In this document: in pieces, positions 12,904-21,799 of the stretch
Layout: each line of letters opens with the position of its first letter
Position numbering within the stretch: position 1 is the first letter of the stretch
NCBI RefSeq assembly: GCF_004402485.1
Contig: NZ_SOFG01000011.1
Coordinates: 496,001 to 560,000, forward strand
From: Cryobacterium algoricola
GTDB lineage: Bacteria > Actinomycetota > Actinomycetes > Actinomycetales > Microbacteriaceae
Direction: 5' to 3'
DNA: 64,000 nucleotides
Notes under the pieces: generated by a model
Told to the model about the DNA's origin: nothing
Database searches by the model: none
The model's input: the letters and a program-made list of their open reading frames with translations, nothing else
Program-made: the position numbers and the translations under genes

Positions 12904-14775
12904 TCACCCAACCGGCACGAGCACCCCGGGAAGGGCCCACGCCGTGAACGACGGGCCGGGTGCTTCCAGGCGGATGCCGGCGGCCGTGCCGATGAGTTCG
13001 GCGTCACCGATCAGCCTTGTCGCGGCAACCGCCCCCGCCAGCGTTCCGGCTGGCAGGGACACCGCACCGGACGCCCGCGCCGCCAGCACGAGCACGGACT
13101 CGTCGGCCGTTTCGCGCACGAAGACGAGCACGTCGTCGTCCACGTGCAGCCAGCGCATCGAGCCACCGTTGAGGGCCGGGTGACCGGTGCGCAGGTGAAT
13201 CAGGGCCGCGTAGAGGTCGATAGTCTCGGCGACCGCCGGCTCCCCCGTGCTCGCCCAGGGCATCGGCGTGCGCGAGTGCTCGCCGTCGTCCCCCATGAGG
13301 CCGAACTCGTCCCCGGCGAAGACCACCGGGATGCCCGGCAATGTCACCGAGAGACCGAACGCCACCGGCACGGCACCGCCCAGGGCGTGGGTGCGGAACC
13401 GGGGCGTGTCGTGCGTGTCGAGCGCATTCATGGTCGCGAGGCGGGTGCGCCACGGGAATCCGGCGGCGAACCTGCGGTGCGCCTCGAAGAACTGCGGCCC
13501 GGTGTATTGCGGGATCGTGCCGTATGGCAGGCCGAAGAACGAGGACGGACTGTTCGGTTTTGAGAGCCAGCCCCAGAGCGGTCGGGTGAAGTGGGTGTAC
13601 GTCATCGCGCCGTGCCACGCGTCGCCCTGGAAATCGCTCGCGGCGTCGTTGGTGCTCTCGCCGAGCAGGATCGTGTCGGGGTTGACGTCGATCATGGTGC
13701 GGCGGATCGTCTGGCGCACCTCGGCGTTGAGGTCGTCGCCGAGCATCCGCCCGGTCATGTTGGCCACGTCGATGCGCCAGCCGTCGAGGCTGTACGGCGG
13801 TTCGAGCCAGTGCGCGACAACGGAGTCTGGGCCCTCGATGAAACGCCTGCGGAGCTCTGCCGAGGCCCAGTTGAACTTGGGCAGGCTGCGGGCGCCGAGC
13901 CAGGAGGCGTAGTCCTGCTGCTCGTCGTCGAGCCAGTAGTAGAAGGCACTCTCGGGTGCCTTCGGGGTGCGGTGCGCGGCCCGGAACCACTCGTGCCGGT
14001 CGCCGGAGTGGTTGGTGGTGAGGTCGCCGATCACCCGGAGGCCGCGCGCGTGCGCGGCACCGACAAGCCTGACCAGGGCCTCGTTTCCGCCGAGCAGGGG
14101 ATCGACCTCGGTGAAGCTCGCGGCGTCGTAGCGGTGGTTGGAGGCGCCGGGGAAGACCGGGGTCAGGTAGAGCAGGGTGACACCGAGCCGGATGAGGTGG
14201 TCTAGGTGCTCGATCACACCGTCGAGGTCACCGCCGAAGAACTGGTGCGACCGACCGGGCTGGTCCCGGTCGACGTCGTCGCTCCAGTCCGCCGGAATGG
14301 CCCATGCGGGCGCCTCCCGCTCGTCCGCCGCGGCGGACCGGCCGAACCGGTCCGGGAAGACCTGATACATCACGGTCGACCGCGCCCACTCGGGCGGCGG
14401 TGCGTACGTGACGAGCTTGAAGTCCTCCGAGTCGAGTGTCTCGATGGAATGCACACCGCTCGCGTTCAGCCAGGCGTGGCCGCCGTCGCCGAGCGTGAGG
14501 AGAAACCGGTAGCCGTGCACCGGATTCTCGACGAGCACCTCGGCCTCCCACCACTGGGCGTCGTCGACGGTGCCGAACAGTCGCGCGACACTGAACCGCG
14601 GCTCCCGGTCGGGGTTGGACCGTGCGTACACGGCAACGACGGTGCCGAACTGCCGGGGGACGCGCACGCGCACCCGCACCCTGTCCCCGAGCGCGGGAGT
14701 CTGCGTGGAGACGTAGAGCGGCGACCCGTCGTGATGGGGCTCGGCGTAGAGCTCGGCGTAGGACTGCGGGCGCAT
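12904..14775 (-). CDS. GH13 glycosidase, neopullulanase/maltodextrin-glucosidase-like
   Basis: 623 residues from the ATG at 14775, just after the permease stop. The frame continues upstream but there only shadows the permease gene. An N-terminal beta domain (about 1-120) precedes the TIM barrel. Catalytic residues are visible: nucleophile Asp in DGWRIDVANM, acid/base Glu in ILLGEST, and the third Asp in LDTHDTPRF. Barrel entry motifs VMYQVFPDRFG and GDLTTNHSGDRH are clear. It likely hydrolyses imported maltodextrins in the cytoplasm. It is the last gene of the malE-F-G-like operon. Confidence 0.88.
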   Translation of the reverse strand: MRPQSYAELYAEPHHDGSPLYVSTQTPALGDRVRVRVRVPRQFGTVVAVYARSNPDREPRFSVARLFGTVDDAQWWEAEVLVENPVHGYRFLLTLGDGGHAWLNASGVHSIETLDSEDFKLVTYAPPPEWARSTVMYQVFPDRFGRSAAADEREAPAWAIPADWSDDVDRDQPGRSHQFFGGDLDGVIEHLDHLIRLGVTLLYLTPVFPGASNHRYDAASFTEVDPLLGGNEALVRLVGAAHARGLRVIGDLTTNHSGDRHEWFRAAHRTPKAPESAFYYWLDDEQQDYASWLGARSLPKFNWASAELRRRFIEGPDSVVAHWLEPPYSLDGWRIDVANMTGRMLGDDLNAEVRQTIRRTMIDVNPDTILLGESTNDAASDFQGDAWHGAMTYTHFTRPLWGWLSKPNSPSSFFGLPYGTIPQYTGPQFFEAHRRFAAGFPWRTRLATMNALDTHDTPRFRTHALGGAVPVAFGLSVTLPGIPVVFAGDEFGLMGDDGEHSRTPMPWASTGEPAVAETIDLYAALIHLRTGHPALNGGSMRWLHVDDDVLVFVRETADESVLVLAARASGAVSLPAGTLAGAVAATRLIGDAELIGTAAGIRLEAPGPSFTAWALPGVLVPVG

Positions 14776-14783
14776 CGTGCCGG

Positions 14784-15692
14784 TTACTTGACCGACCCGG
14801 CGGTCAAGCCGCCGACGATGTACTTCTGCAGGAAGAGGAACAGTGCCATCACCGGGAGAGCAGCGAGCACGGCCCCGGCGGCGAACACCGAGTAGTTGCT
14901 TGAGAATTCCTGGGACACGAACTGGTAGAGGCCGACGGCGAGCGTCTGCTTCTCGGGCGTGATGAGCACGATGCTCGCGATCACGAACTCGTTGGTCGTG
15001 CCGACGAAGGAGAGGAGGCCGACGACCGCGAGGATCGGAGCGACGAGCCGCAGGATGATCGTGAAGAAGATCCGGGCATGCCCGGCCCCGTCGATCTTGG
15101 CCGCCTCGTCGATCGAGGCCGGGATCGTATTGAAGAAGCCGTACATCAGGTAGGTGTTCACGCCGAGGGCGCCGCCGAGGTAGACCATGATCAGGCCGAT
15201 CTGGGTGTCGAGGCCGATCGCGGGGAAGATGTCCGAGATGCCGCTGAGCAGCAGGAAGATCGCCACGACCGCGAGCAACTGCGGGAACATCTGCACGAGG
15301 ACGAGCATCAGCAGCCCCGCCCGACGCCCGCGGAAGCGCATGCGGGAGAAGGAATATGCGGCGAGCGCTCCGAGGAAGACGGTGCACACCGAGGTGATCG
15401 TGCCGATCAGGAGCGTGTTGCCGTACCAGGCGGCGTAGGGCTGCTGCGGCAGGTTGAACAGGGTCGAGTAGCTGCCGAGGTCGATCTCGTTGAAGAGGCC
15501 GTTCGCGGTGATCAGGGTGCCGCCCGGGTGCAGCGACGCGGAGAGCACGTAGAGCAGCGGGAAGGCGGAGAACACGACCATGACCACGCCGACGAGGTGG
15601 CGCCAGCCGGTGCGGGAGAACCACCGGCCGAAGTTGAACGGTCGTTTGGTCGGGATGTACTGGTCGCTGGTTTCGGGGGCTGCGATACGCAT
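14784..15692 (-). CDS. Carbohydrate ABC transporter permease, MalG type
   Basis: 302 residues with six membrane segments. The cytoplasmic EAA loop reads EAAKIDGAGHARIFFTIILR, which docks the ATPase. The cytoplasmic N-terminus is followed by TM1 (VGVVMVVFSAFPLLYVLSA). The stop lies 8 bp before the GH13 gene, and the start is 1 base from the MalF-type stop. No ATPase gene is present here. In actinobacteria a shared MsiK-type ATPase encoded elsewhere often serves such importers. Confidence 0.9.
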   Translation of the reverse strand: MRIAAPETSDQYIPTKRPFNFGRWFSRTGWRHLVGVVMVVFSAFPLLYVLSASLHPGGTLITANGLFNEIDLGSYSTLFNLPQQPYAAWYGNTLLIGTITSVCTVFLGALAAYSFSRMRFRGRRAGLLMLVLVQMFPQLLAVVAIFLLLSGISDIFPAIGLDTQIGLIMVYLGGALGVNTYLMYGFFNTIPASIDEAAKIDGAGHARIFFTIILRLVAPILAVVGLLSFVGTTNEFVIASIVLITPEKQTLAVGLYQFVSQEFSSNYSVFAAGAVLAALPVMALFLFLQKYIVGGLTAGSVK

Positions 15693-15693
15693 C

Positions 15694-17316
15694 TCAGTTC
15701 AACTCCTCTAGCGCCTTGGTCTGTTTGAAGCTGATGACCGACACGAGGGCGACCAGCAGGAAGATGATGATCGAGAACGCGCTCGCAAGGCCGTAGTCGC
15801 GGCTCGCGCCGACGAAGGCGACCTTGTAGACCATCGAGATCAGGATGTCGGTGGCCCCGACGTTCACGCCGGCCGTGACGTCGCGGGGACCGCCGCCGGT
15901 GAGCATGTAGATCAGGTTGAAGTTGTTGAAGTTGAACGCGAACGAGGAGATCAGGAGCGGCGCGACGGACACGAGCAGCAGCGGGAGTTTAATCAGCCGG
16001 AACACCTGCCAGGGCCTCGCCCCGTCCACGGTCGCGGCTTCCTGGATCTCGGTCGGGATGGATTGCAATGCGCCGGTGCAGACCAGGAACATGTACGGGA
16101 AGCCGAGCCAGAGGTTGACGAAGATGATGCTGAACTTGGCTAGCCACTCGTTGGTCAGCCACGGGATGTCCGCCCCGCCGAAGAGCACCTGGTTCACGAA
16201 GCCGAACTGCGGGTTGAGCATGCCCGCCCAGACCAGTGCCGAGAGGAAGGCCGGGAAGGCATATGGCAGGATCATCACCACCCGGTAGACGTTCCGTCCG
16301 CGCATCCGCAGGTCGTTGAACACGATCGCGAGGAACAGGCCGAGCCCGAAGGTGGTCAGCACCGAGAGCAGTGCGAAGGCGAAGGTCCAGAGGGTGACGC
16401 TGATCAGCGGGCCGCGGATCGACTCGGAGCCGAAGGCGTGCACGAAGTTCGCGAAGCCCACCTCGACCTTCCAGCCCGGGAGCAGTTCCTCTCCGCCCGG
16501 CGCCACGAAGGAGCCGGTCTTGCCGTTGTCGCTGTAGACGACGCCGGTGCTGGTGTTGGTCATGGTGCCGTCGGCGGCGGAGTAGACGAGGTCGGAGACG
16601 TAGAGGTAGGCGCTCGACCCGTCCGGAGTGCGGAGCGACCCGTCGTTCGGGTCGTCCGAGACCGGAACGGAGAGGGCGGCGATGGCCTGCTGCTGGGCGA
16701 CGATGTCGGCGAAGCGGAGCGAGGTGTAGCCGGCGAGGCCGGTGGCCTTGCCCGCGGCATCCGTCGTCGCGTCGGTGACGACCCGGAGGGGGCTCGTCGC
16801 CGAGCCGACGCTGACGCTGCCATCGGGGTCGGTGACGAGGAAGCTGAACTCCCCGGACTGCTCGAGCACGGTGAGCCCGTAGCTCGGCGAGTCGGGGACG
16901 CGTTCCTGCGAGGAGACGATCAGGGCGTTCACGGCGTCGGCCTTGGTGCTGTTGTGCCCGGTGCCGTAGTTGGTGAAAGCGATATAGCCGGAGTAGCCGA
17001 TCACGAAGATCTGGAAGATGAGCAGGAAGATCAGTCCGGGCGCGAGGTACTTGGCCGGGAGCTTCTGGTGGCTGAAGTAGATCCAGTTGACGACCAGGGT
17101 GACGAAGGCGACGAGGCCGGTGACGACCCAGTCCTGCTTCATCACGAGCACGAAGAGGGCGTAGACGCTGATCGCGTCGACGATGCCGAGCAGCACGATC
17201 TTGACGAGCAGCACTTTGACCCCGGCGGAGGCGGCCTCGGCGACCCGGGCGGCCCGCCGGGAGCGTTTCGTCTGCCGGAGCTGCGCCGCGTCCTGCTCGG
17301 TGCGTGGTGTGGTCAT
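15694..17316 (-). CDS. Carbohydrate ABC transporter permease, MalF type
   Basis: 540 residues, long as expected for MalF. A basic cytoplasmic N-terminus and three early membrane segments are followed by a large extracytoplasmic domain (about 130-280, Ser/Asp-rich), then the transport core. The EAA loop is EAATVDGARPWQVFRLIKLP. It pairs with MalG at 14784-15692 and the binding protein at 17422-18660 to import maltose or maltodextrins. The extracytoplasmic P2-like loop contacts the binding protein in the characterised family member. Confidence 0.9.
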   Translation of the reverse strand: MTTPRTEQDAAQLRQTKRSRRAARVAEAASAGVKVLLVKIVLLGIVDAISVYALFVLVMKQDWVVTGLVAFVTLVVNWIYFSHQKLPAKYLAPGLIFLLIFQIFVIGYSGYIAFTNYGTGHNSTKADAVNALIVSSQERVPDSPSYGLTVLEQSGEFSFLVTDPDGSVSVGSATSPLRVVTDATTDAAGKATGLAGYTSLRFADIVAQQQAIAALSVPVSDDPNDGSLRTPDGSSAYLYVSDLVYSAADGTMTNTSTGVVYSDNGKTGSFVAPGGEELLPGWKVEVGFANFVHAFGSESIRGPLISVTLWTFAFALLSVLTTFGLGLFLAIVFNDLRMRGRNVYRVVMILPYAFPAFLSALVWAGMLNPQFGFVNQVLFGGADIPWLTNEWLAKFSIIFVNLWLGFPYMFLVCTGALQSIPTEIQEAATVDGARPWQVFRLIKLPLLLVSVAPLLISSFAFNFNNFNLIYMLTGGGPRDVTAGVNVGATDILISMVYKVAFVGASRDYGLASAFSIIIFLLVALVSVISFKQTKALEELN

Positions 17317-17421
17317 CGTCGTCCGCTTTCTCGGGTGCAGGTGGTGCTGGTGAGCGGATGCCCGTCCGCGGGGGGCCGGGGACGGGCATCCGTCGTGCTG
17401 TGGTGCTGTGCTGCTGTGGTG

Positions 17422-18660
17422 TTACTTGATGGCGGTCTGGATGTCGGCCGTCATCTTCTGCCACAGGCCGACCGGGTCACCCTGCTGCGAGATGATCGCG
17501 GCTTCGGTGACGCCCCAGAACTGCCAGACCTTGCCCATCTGCGGGATGCTCGGCATCGGGACGGCCGTGGCCGCAACCTTGCCGAAGCCGGCGGTGATCG
17601 GGTCGGAGCTGGCCGCCTCGAAGGCCGCGGTGTTGGCCGGAGCCCGCCCGCCGACCTTGTAGAGGGCGGTCTGCACCTTTTCGCTGCCGATGTAGTTGAC
17701 GAGGAATTCGTTCGCGGCGAGGGCGTTCTTGCTCTTGGCGCTCACGACGAAGCCCTGCACGCCGACGAACGGCTGCGCGGTCTGGCCACCGGCCGAGGGG
17801 ATCGGGTCGACCGCGACGGTGATGCCGGCCTTCTGGGCGTCCGGGACGTTCCACGGGCCGGTGATCAGGAAGGGCGAGGCGCCGGCGAGGAACTTCTCCT
17901 TGGCGATATCGCTCGTGACGTTGAGGCTCAGGTTGCCCGCTGCGCCCTGGGCACCGAGCCAGGTTGCGAAGCCCTCTCCGCCGGCGTTGCCGATGGACAG
18001 GTCGTTCGCGTTGTAGCTGCCGTCGGCGTTGGTGCCGAAGACCGGAGCGCCGAAGGACGTCTGGAAGGGGTACAGGTGGTACGGGTCGGCGTCCGGGCCG
18101 AGCTGCACGAGGTAGGGGAACTCGGTGCCGGCTGCCTTGCCCGCTGCGACCATGTCGTCGTAGGTGGCGGGAGCGGTCGGCGCGAGCGCGGTGTTGCGGA
18201 GCAGCGCGATGTTCTCGATCGAGTACGGCACGCCATAGGTCTTACCCTCGACGCTCATCGCCGTGACCGCGACCTTCTGGTAGTTGGCGGCGGTGTCGCC
18301 GAGTTCGACCGGCTGCACGACGCCGTTGGCGACGAAGTTGCCGAGCCAGTCGTGGGCGGCGATGGTGATGTCCGGGCCCTTGTCGGTCGGGACCTGGGCG
18401 ATGAATTCGTCCTGGATCTTGGTGAAGTCTTTCTGCACGAGCTTCACCTCGACGCCGGTCTCCTGGGTGAACGCGGCGGCGGCATCCTTCAGCACGGGCG
18501 CGCGATCGGCGTCGACCCAGACGGTCAGGCTCCCGGACCCTGCGGCGGCGGTTGCGCTCGCCGTCGAGGCAGCTCCTCCACCTGAACAGCCGGTCAGAAC
18601 CAGTGTCGCGGCCGCCAGTACGGCGCCGGCGGCAAGCAGGGCTTTCTTCTTCACCATCAT
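17422..18660 (-). CDS. Maltose/maltodextrin-binding lipoprotein, MalE type
   Basis: 412 residues with a lipoprotein signal peptide (lipobox LVLTGC, Cys about residue 25) and a Ser/Gly/Ala linker. The mature part has the extracellular solute-binding family 1 pattern: LTVWVDADRAPVLKDAAAAF, then TKIQDEFIAQVPTDKGPDI and MSVEGKTYGVPYSIENIALL. It starts with two adjacent ATG codons. It heads the importer operon, separated from MalF by a 105-bp gap that could allow higher expression of the binding protein. A LacI-type operator lies 35 bp upstream. Confidence 0.9.
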   Translation of the reverse strand: MMVKKKALLAAGAVLAAATLVLTGCSGGGAASTASATAAAGSGSLTVWVDADRAPVLKDAAAAFTQETGVEVKLVQKDFTKIQDEFIAQVPTDKGPDITIAAHDWLGNFVANGVVQPVELGDTAANYQKVAVTAMSVEGKTYGVPYSIENIALLRNTALAPTAPATYDDMVAAGKAAGTEFPYLVQLGPDADPYHLYPFQTSFGAPVFGTNADGSYNANDLSIGNAGGEGFATWLGAQGAAGNLSLNVTSDIAKEKFLAGASPFLITGPWNVPDAQKAGITVAVDPIPSAGGQTAQPFVGVQGFVVSAKSKNALAANEFLVNYIGSEKVQTALYKVGGRAPANTAAFEAASSDPITAGFGKVAATAVPMPSIPQMGKVWQFWGVTEAAIISQQGDPVGLWQKMTADIQTAIK

Positions 18661-18694
18661 TGGTGTGCCTCTCGTAGAACGAACAAATCAAAAG

Positions 18695-18708
18695 TGCAAG
18701 CGTTTACA
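18695..18708. promoter_or_regulatory. LacI-type operator upstream of the malE-like gene
   Basis: TGCAAGCGTTTACA, an imperfect palindrome around a central CG, which is the hallmark of LacI/GalR-family operators. It sits 35 bp before the malE-like ATG in the divergent promoter region. Confidence 0.6.
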
Positions 18709-18791
18709 TGTCTAGCCGATGGACTGTTGATTGGCAATTCAAAGTGCGCAGGTATTTGAAAGATTGTCGGAATCGTTTAAGCATAGATTTA

Positions 18792-18805
18792 TGGAAGCGC
18801 TTTCA
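18792..18805. promoter_or_regulatory. LacI-type operator upstream of the alpha-glucosidase gene
   Basis: TGGAAGCGCTTTCA, a palindrome with one mismatch and a central CG. It lies 31 bp before the ATG at 18836 and would sit in the coding part if the upstream ATG at 18731 were used, which argues for the 18836 start. Together with 18695-18708 it suggests joint control by one LacI-family repressor. Confidence 0.65.
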
Positions 18806-18835
18806 TTTGGTATTCCATGCAGTAAAGTTTTCGTC

Positions 18836-20503
18836 ATGACAGGCTCCGAATGGTGGCGTACCGCCGTTATCTACCAGATCTATCCGCGCTCGTTCGCTGA
18901 CTCGAACGGCGACGGCATGGGCGACCTCGCCGGAATCGAAAGCCGGCTCCCCGCCTTGCGCGATCTCGGCATCGATGCGATCTGGCTCTCACCGTTCTAT
19001 ACGTCGCCCCAGCGCGACGCGGGGTACGACGTCGCCGACTACTGCGATGTCGATCCGCTCTTCGGAACCCTCGACGATTTCGCCAGCCTGCAGGCAACGG
19101 CACACAATCTCGGCATCCGGGTCATCGTCGATCTCGTGCCCAACCACTCCTCGAGCGACCACCCGTGGTTCCAGGCCGCCCTCGCGGCCGGCCCCGGAAG
19201 CGCCGAGCGCGGACACTACATCTTCCGCGACGGCAAGGGCGTCAACGGGCAGTTGCCGCCGAACAACTGGGAATCCGTCTTCGGCGGCCTCGCGTGGACC
19301 CGCGTCATGGAGGCCGACGGCACTCCCGGCCAGTGGTACCTGCACCTCTTCGACTCGAGCCAGCCGGACTTCGACTGGCAGAGCCCGTGGGTGCGCGAAC
19401 AGTTCCGCGACGTGCTGCGTTTCTGGCTCGACCGCGGCGCAGACGGCTTCCGGGTCGATGTCGCTCACGGAATGATCAAGGCCGCAGGCCTCCCCGACTA
19501 CACCCCACCCGCCGATGGCGGCAGCATGGGCGGGGCAACGGTTCTCGAGCCGGGCGTCGTCGCCGACCCCGCCGCGACCGCGCCGTACTGGGCGCAGCCC
19601 GGAGTGCACGAGATCTACCGCGACTGGCGGCTCGTGCTCGACGAGTACCCCGGCGACCGGATCCTGGCCGCGGAGGCCTGGGTCGACCCGCTCAGCCACG
19701 TCGCCGAGTGGGTGCGTCCCGACGAGATGCACCAGGCGTTCAACTTCGCCTACCTCGAGACCCTCTGGGGTGGCCCGGCCCTCCGCCGCGTGATCGACGA
19801 CTCCCTCGCCGCGTTCAGCGCCGTCGGGGCGCCGAGCACCTGGGTGCTCTCCAACCACGACGTCGTCCGGCACGCCTCGCGCCTCGCGCTCACGGGCGAC
19901 AACCTGCAGGGCCACGGCATCGGCCCGAAGACGGTCGGCCTACCCGATGCCGTCGTCGGCCTGCGCCGCGCACGGGCGGCATCCGCTCTCATGCTCGCCC
20001 TGCCCGGCTCGAGCTACCTGTACCAGGGCGAGGAACTCGGATTGCCCGAGGTCGTCGACCTGCCGGACTCCGCCCGCGAGGACCCGACCTGGTTCCGCAC
20101 GAACGGCGAGCGCTATGGCCGAGACGGATGCCGCGTGCCGCTGCCCTGGGTCGGCTCTGCGCCGTCCTACGGCTTCGGGCCGACCGCGGCCAGCTGGTTG
20201 CCGCAGCCGGCCATCTGGGGCGAACTCGCCCGAGACGTGCAGGAGGGCGTGCCGACCTCGACCCTCGAGCTCTACAAGCTCGCCCTGCGGCTCCGGCGGG
20301 AGCACGGCCTCGGACTCGGATCCGTGTCCTGGCTGAACGGGCTCGGTGACGCGGTCGTCGCGTTCACGAACGGCAGCGTGACCGTCGTCGCGAACACGGG
20401 GGCGGCATCCATCACCCTGCCCGCCGGCGAGGTGCTGCTCGCGAGCGAACCGCTCACCGGACGCACCCTGCCCGGCGACACCACGGCCTGGTTGCGCGCC
20501 TAG
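18836..20503 (+). CDS. GH13 alpha-glucosidase / oligo-1,6-glucosidase
   Basis: 555 residues. Barrel motifs of the family appear in order: AVIYQIYPRSFADSNGDGMG, DLVPNHSS, nucleophile region DGFRVDVAHGM, acid/base Glu in LAAEAWV, and LSNHDVVRH. It should release glucose from maltodextrins or isomaltose in the cytoplasm, completing the pathway of the divergent importer operon. The start at 18836 is chosen because residues before it lack homology and overlap a LacI-type operator. No strong Shine-Dalgarno site is seen. Confidence 0.9.
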   Translation: MTGSEWWRTAVIYQIYPRSFADSNGDGMGDLAGIESRLPALRDLGIDAIWLSPFYTSPQRDAGYDVADYCDVDPLFGTLDDFASLQATAHNLGIRVIVDLVPNHSSSDHPWFQAALAAGPGSAERGHYIFRDGKGVNGQLPPNNWESVFGGLAWTRVMEADGTPGQWYLHLFDSSQPDFDWQSPWVREQFRDVLRFWLDRGADGFRVDVAHGMIKAAGLPDYTPPADGGSMGGATVLEPGVVADPAATAPYWAQPGVHEIYRDWRLVLDEYPGDRILAAEAWVDPLSHVAEWVRPDEMHQAFNFAYLETLWGGPALRRVIDDSLAAFSAVGAPSTWVLSNHDVVRHASRLALTGDNLQGHGIGPKTVGLPDAVVGLRRARAASALMLALPGSSYLYQGEELGLPEVVDLPDSAREDPTWFRTNGERYGRDGCRVPLPWVGSAPSYGFGPTAASWLPQPAIWGELARDVQEGVPTSTLELYKLALRLRREHGLGLGSVSWLNGLGDAVVAFTNGSVTVVANTGAASITLPAGEVLLASEPLTGRTLPGDTTAWLRA

Positions 20504-20516
20504 CGCCACCGACCCT

Positions 20517-20581
20517 CCGCTGAGGTGTCGCAGATCGCTGTTCGCAACCCGCGCGAACGTCGATGTGCGGCACCTCAGCGG
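20517..20581. repeat. 65-bp intergenic palindrome
   Basis: CCGCTGAGGTG (20517-20527) pairs with CACCTCAGCGG (20571-20581), and pairing continues inward for another ten bases with two mismatches. An inner GTTCGC/GCGAAC stem closes the loop. There is no U-tract. It may terminate the alpha-glucosidase mRNA or be a REP-like palindrome. Unrelated large palindromes lie at 28781-28869 and 40851-40913. Confidence 0.65.
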
Positions 20582-20651
20582 CTGCCTTTCAGCCCGAAGT
20601 GGGAGGATTGAGGGAGCGGCGCCGATTCGGCGCCCGCAGAAGGAGCACACC

Positions 20652-21572
20652 GTGACCGCCCCACAGACCGACAGCGTCGCCGGCACCCAGCAGAGCACGG
20701 ATACCGACGTGGTCGCGCAGGAGAGCACCGATACCGACCTCGTCGTGGTCGAACCCGGTTCAGGGAACTACGGCGACACCCGCGCCGTTGCCCACGACGC
20801 GACACCGTCCGAACTTCAGGCCGAGAGCGACGCCGAGAAGGCGCGCCACCACGAGATCAAGACCGAGCTCACGCGCTTCATGATGTCGTACAAGTTCGCG
20901 ACCGACGAGATGATGACGAAGATCAACATCCTCAAGGAAGAGTTCGCGTCCATCCACGACTACAGCCCGATCGAGCACGTCAGCTCGCGGATCAAGTCGC
21001 CGGAGGGGATCCTCAACAAGGCTCTGCGCAAGGGCTGCCCGCTCGACCTCGAGGACATCCGCCGGCAGATCCAGGACATCGCCGGCATCCGGGTCACGTG
21101 CAGCTTCATCTCCGACACCTACCGGGTGCTCGACATGCTCACGAGCCAGGAGGACGTCACCGTCCTCGAGGTCAAGGACTACGTCACCAACCCGAAGTCG
21201 AACGGCTACAAGAGCCTGCACCTGATCGTCGCGATCCCGGTGTTCATGTCCGACCGGGTCGAACCCGTCACCGTCGAGATCCAGATCCGCACCGTGGCGA
21301 TGGACTTCTGGGCGAGCCTCGAGCACAAGATCTTCTACAAGTACCGCGGGGTCGTGCCGGCGAACCTCGTCGCCGAACTCAAAGAGGCGGCGGATGTCGC
21401 CAATCGCCTGGACATCCAGATGGAGCGCCTGCACAACCAGGTCGTCGCCCTCGAACCCGCCGCGCGGGCAGGGGACGACCTGCTGAGCATCGCGGGGCTG
21501 ACCCCGTTCGCCGTGCCGACGAGTCTGCTCGAGGCCATCGATCGCGGCCGTGCGAGCGACGTCACCGACTAG
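20652..21572 (+). CDS. RelA/SpoT-domain small alarmone synthetase (GTP pyrophosphokinase family)
   Basis: 306 residues from GTG at 20652, which has GAAGGAG upstream. A ~70-residue acidic, Asp/Thr-rich N-terminal tail precedes the synthetase domain (about 95-260) with RIKSPEGILNKALRKG, DIAGIRVTCSFISDTYRVLD, NPKSNGYKSLHLIV and VEIQIRTVAMDFWASLEHKI. There is no hydrolase (HD) or TGS domain, as in single-domain synthetases of the YjbM/YwaC type. It makes (p)ppGpp from ATP and GTP/GDP. Its stop lies 9 bp before a truncated IS481-type element. Confidence 0.88.
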   Translation: MTAPQTDSVAGTQQSTDTDVVAQESTDTDLVVVEPGSGNYGDTRAVAHDATPSELQAESDAEKARHHEIKTELTRFMMSYKFATDEMMTKINILKEEFASIHDYSPIEHVSSRIKSPEGILNKALRKGCPLDLEDIRRQIQDIAGIRVTCSFISDTYRVLDMLTSQEDVTVLEVKDYVTNPKSNGYKSLHLIVAIPVFMSDRVEPVTVEIQIRTVAMDFWASLEHKIFYKYRGVVPANLVAELKEAADVANRLDIQMERLHNQVVALEPAARAGDDLLSIAGLTPFAVPTSLLEAIDRGRASDVTD

Positions 21573-21580
21573 CGACTAGC

Positions 21581-21783
21581 TGTAACCACCAGGGACGTTG
21601 TGAACGGTGTGGCTTGAGTTAACGGGCGAGGACCTCCGGTATCGCAGTGGGTAACCACACTCACTCGATTTCCAGGAGGTCCTCGTGTCCCACGTTGACG
21701 CTTTGTTGTCCCCGGAAGGCCGATTGCTGCTCGCCCGCCGCGTCGTTGATCACGGCTGGAACTCGTGCAGCATTTCACAGTGA
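21581..21783 (+). pseudogene. Truncated IS481-family element, left copy
   Basis: Starts with the terminal repeat TGTAAC-CCAGGGACGTTGTG and matches the right-hand copy (24568 onwards) to about 21762. The transposase frame begins at GTG 21685 and reads the IS481 N-terminus (SHVDALLSPEGRLLLARRVV) for 27 residues before the match ends. A stop follows at 21781. It is preceded by CTAGC, as expected for the NCTAGN target of this family. Confidence 0.75.
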
Positions 21784-21799
21784 ATCGTCTTGGCCTGAC

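Noticed and set aside
12904..15624. A single 906-codon minus-strand frame spanning the GH13 gene and part of the permease region
   Set aside because: Only residues after the ATG at 14775 match a GH13 enzyme. The upstream part is an Arg/Ala-rich shadow of the MalG-type gene at 14784-15692.
16438..18585. 715-codon plus-strand frame opposite the malE/malF-like genes
   Set aside because: Composition (Gly/Arg/Val/Glu-rich, no domain) is that of an antisense frame in high-GC DNA. The minus-strand genes are clearly real.
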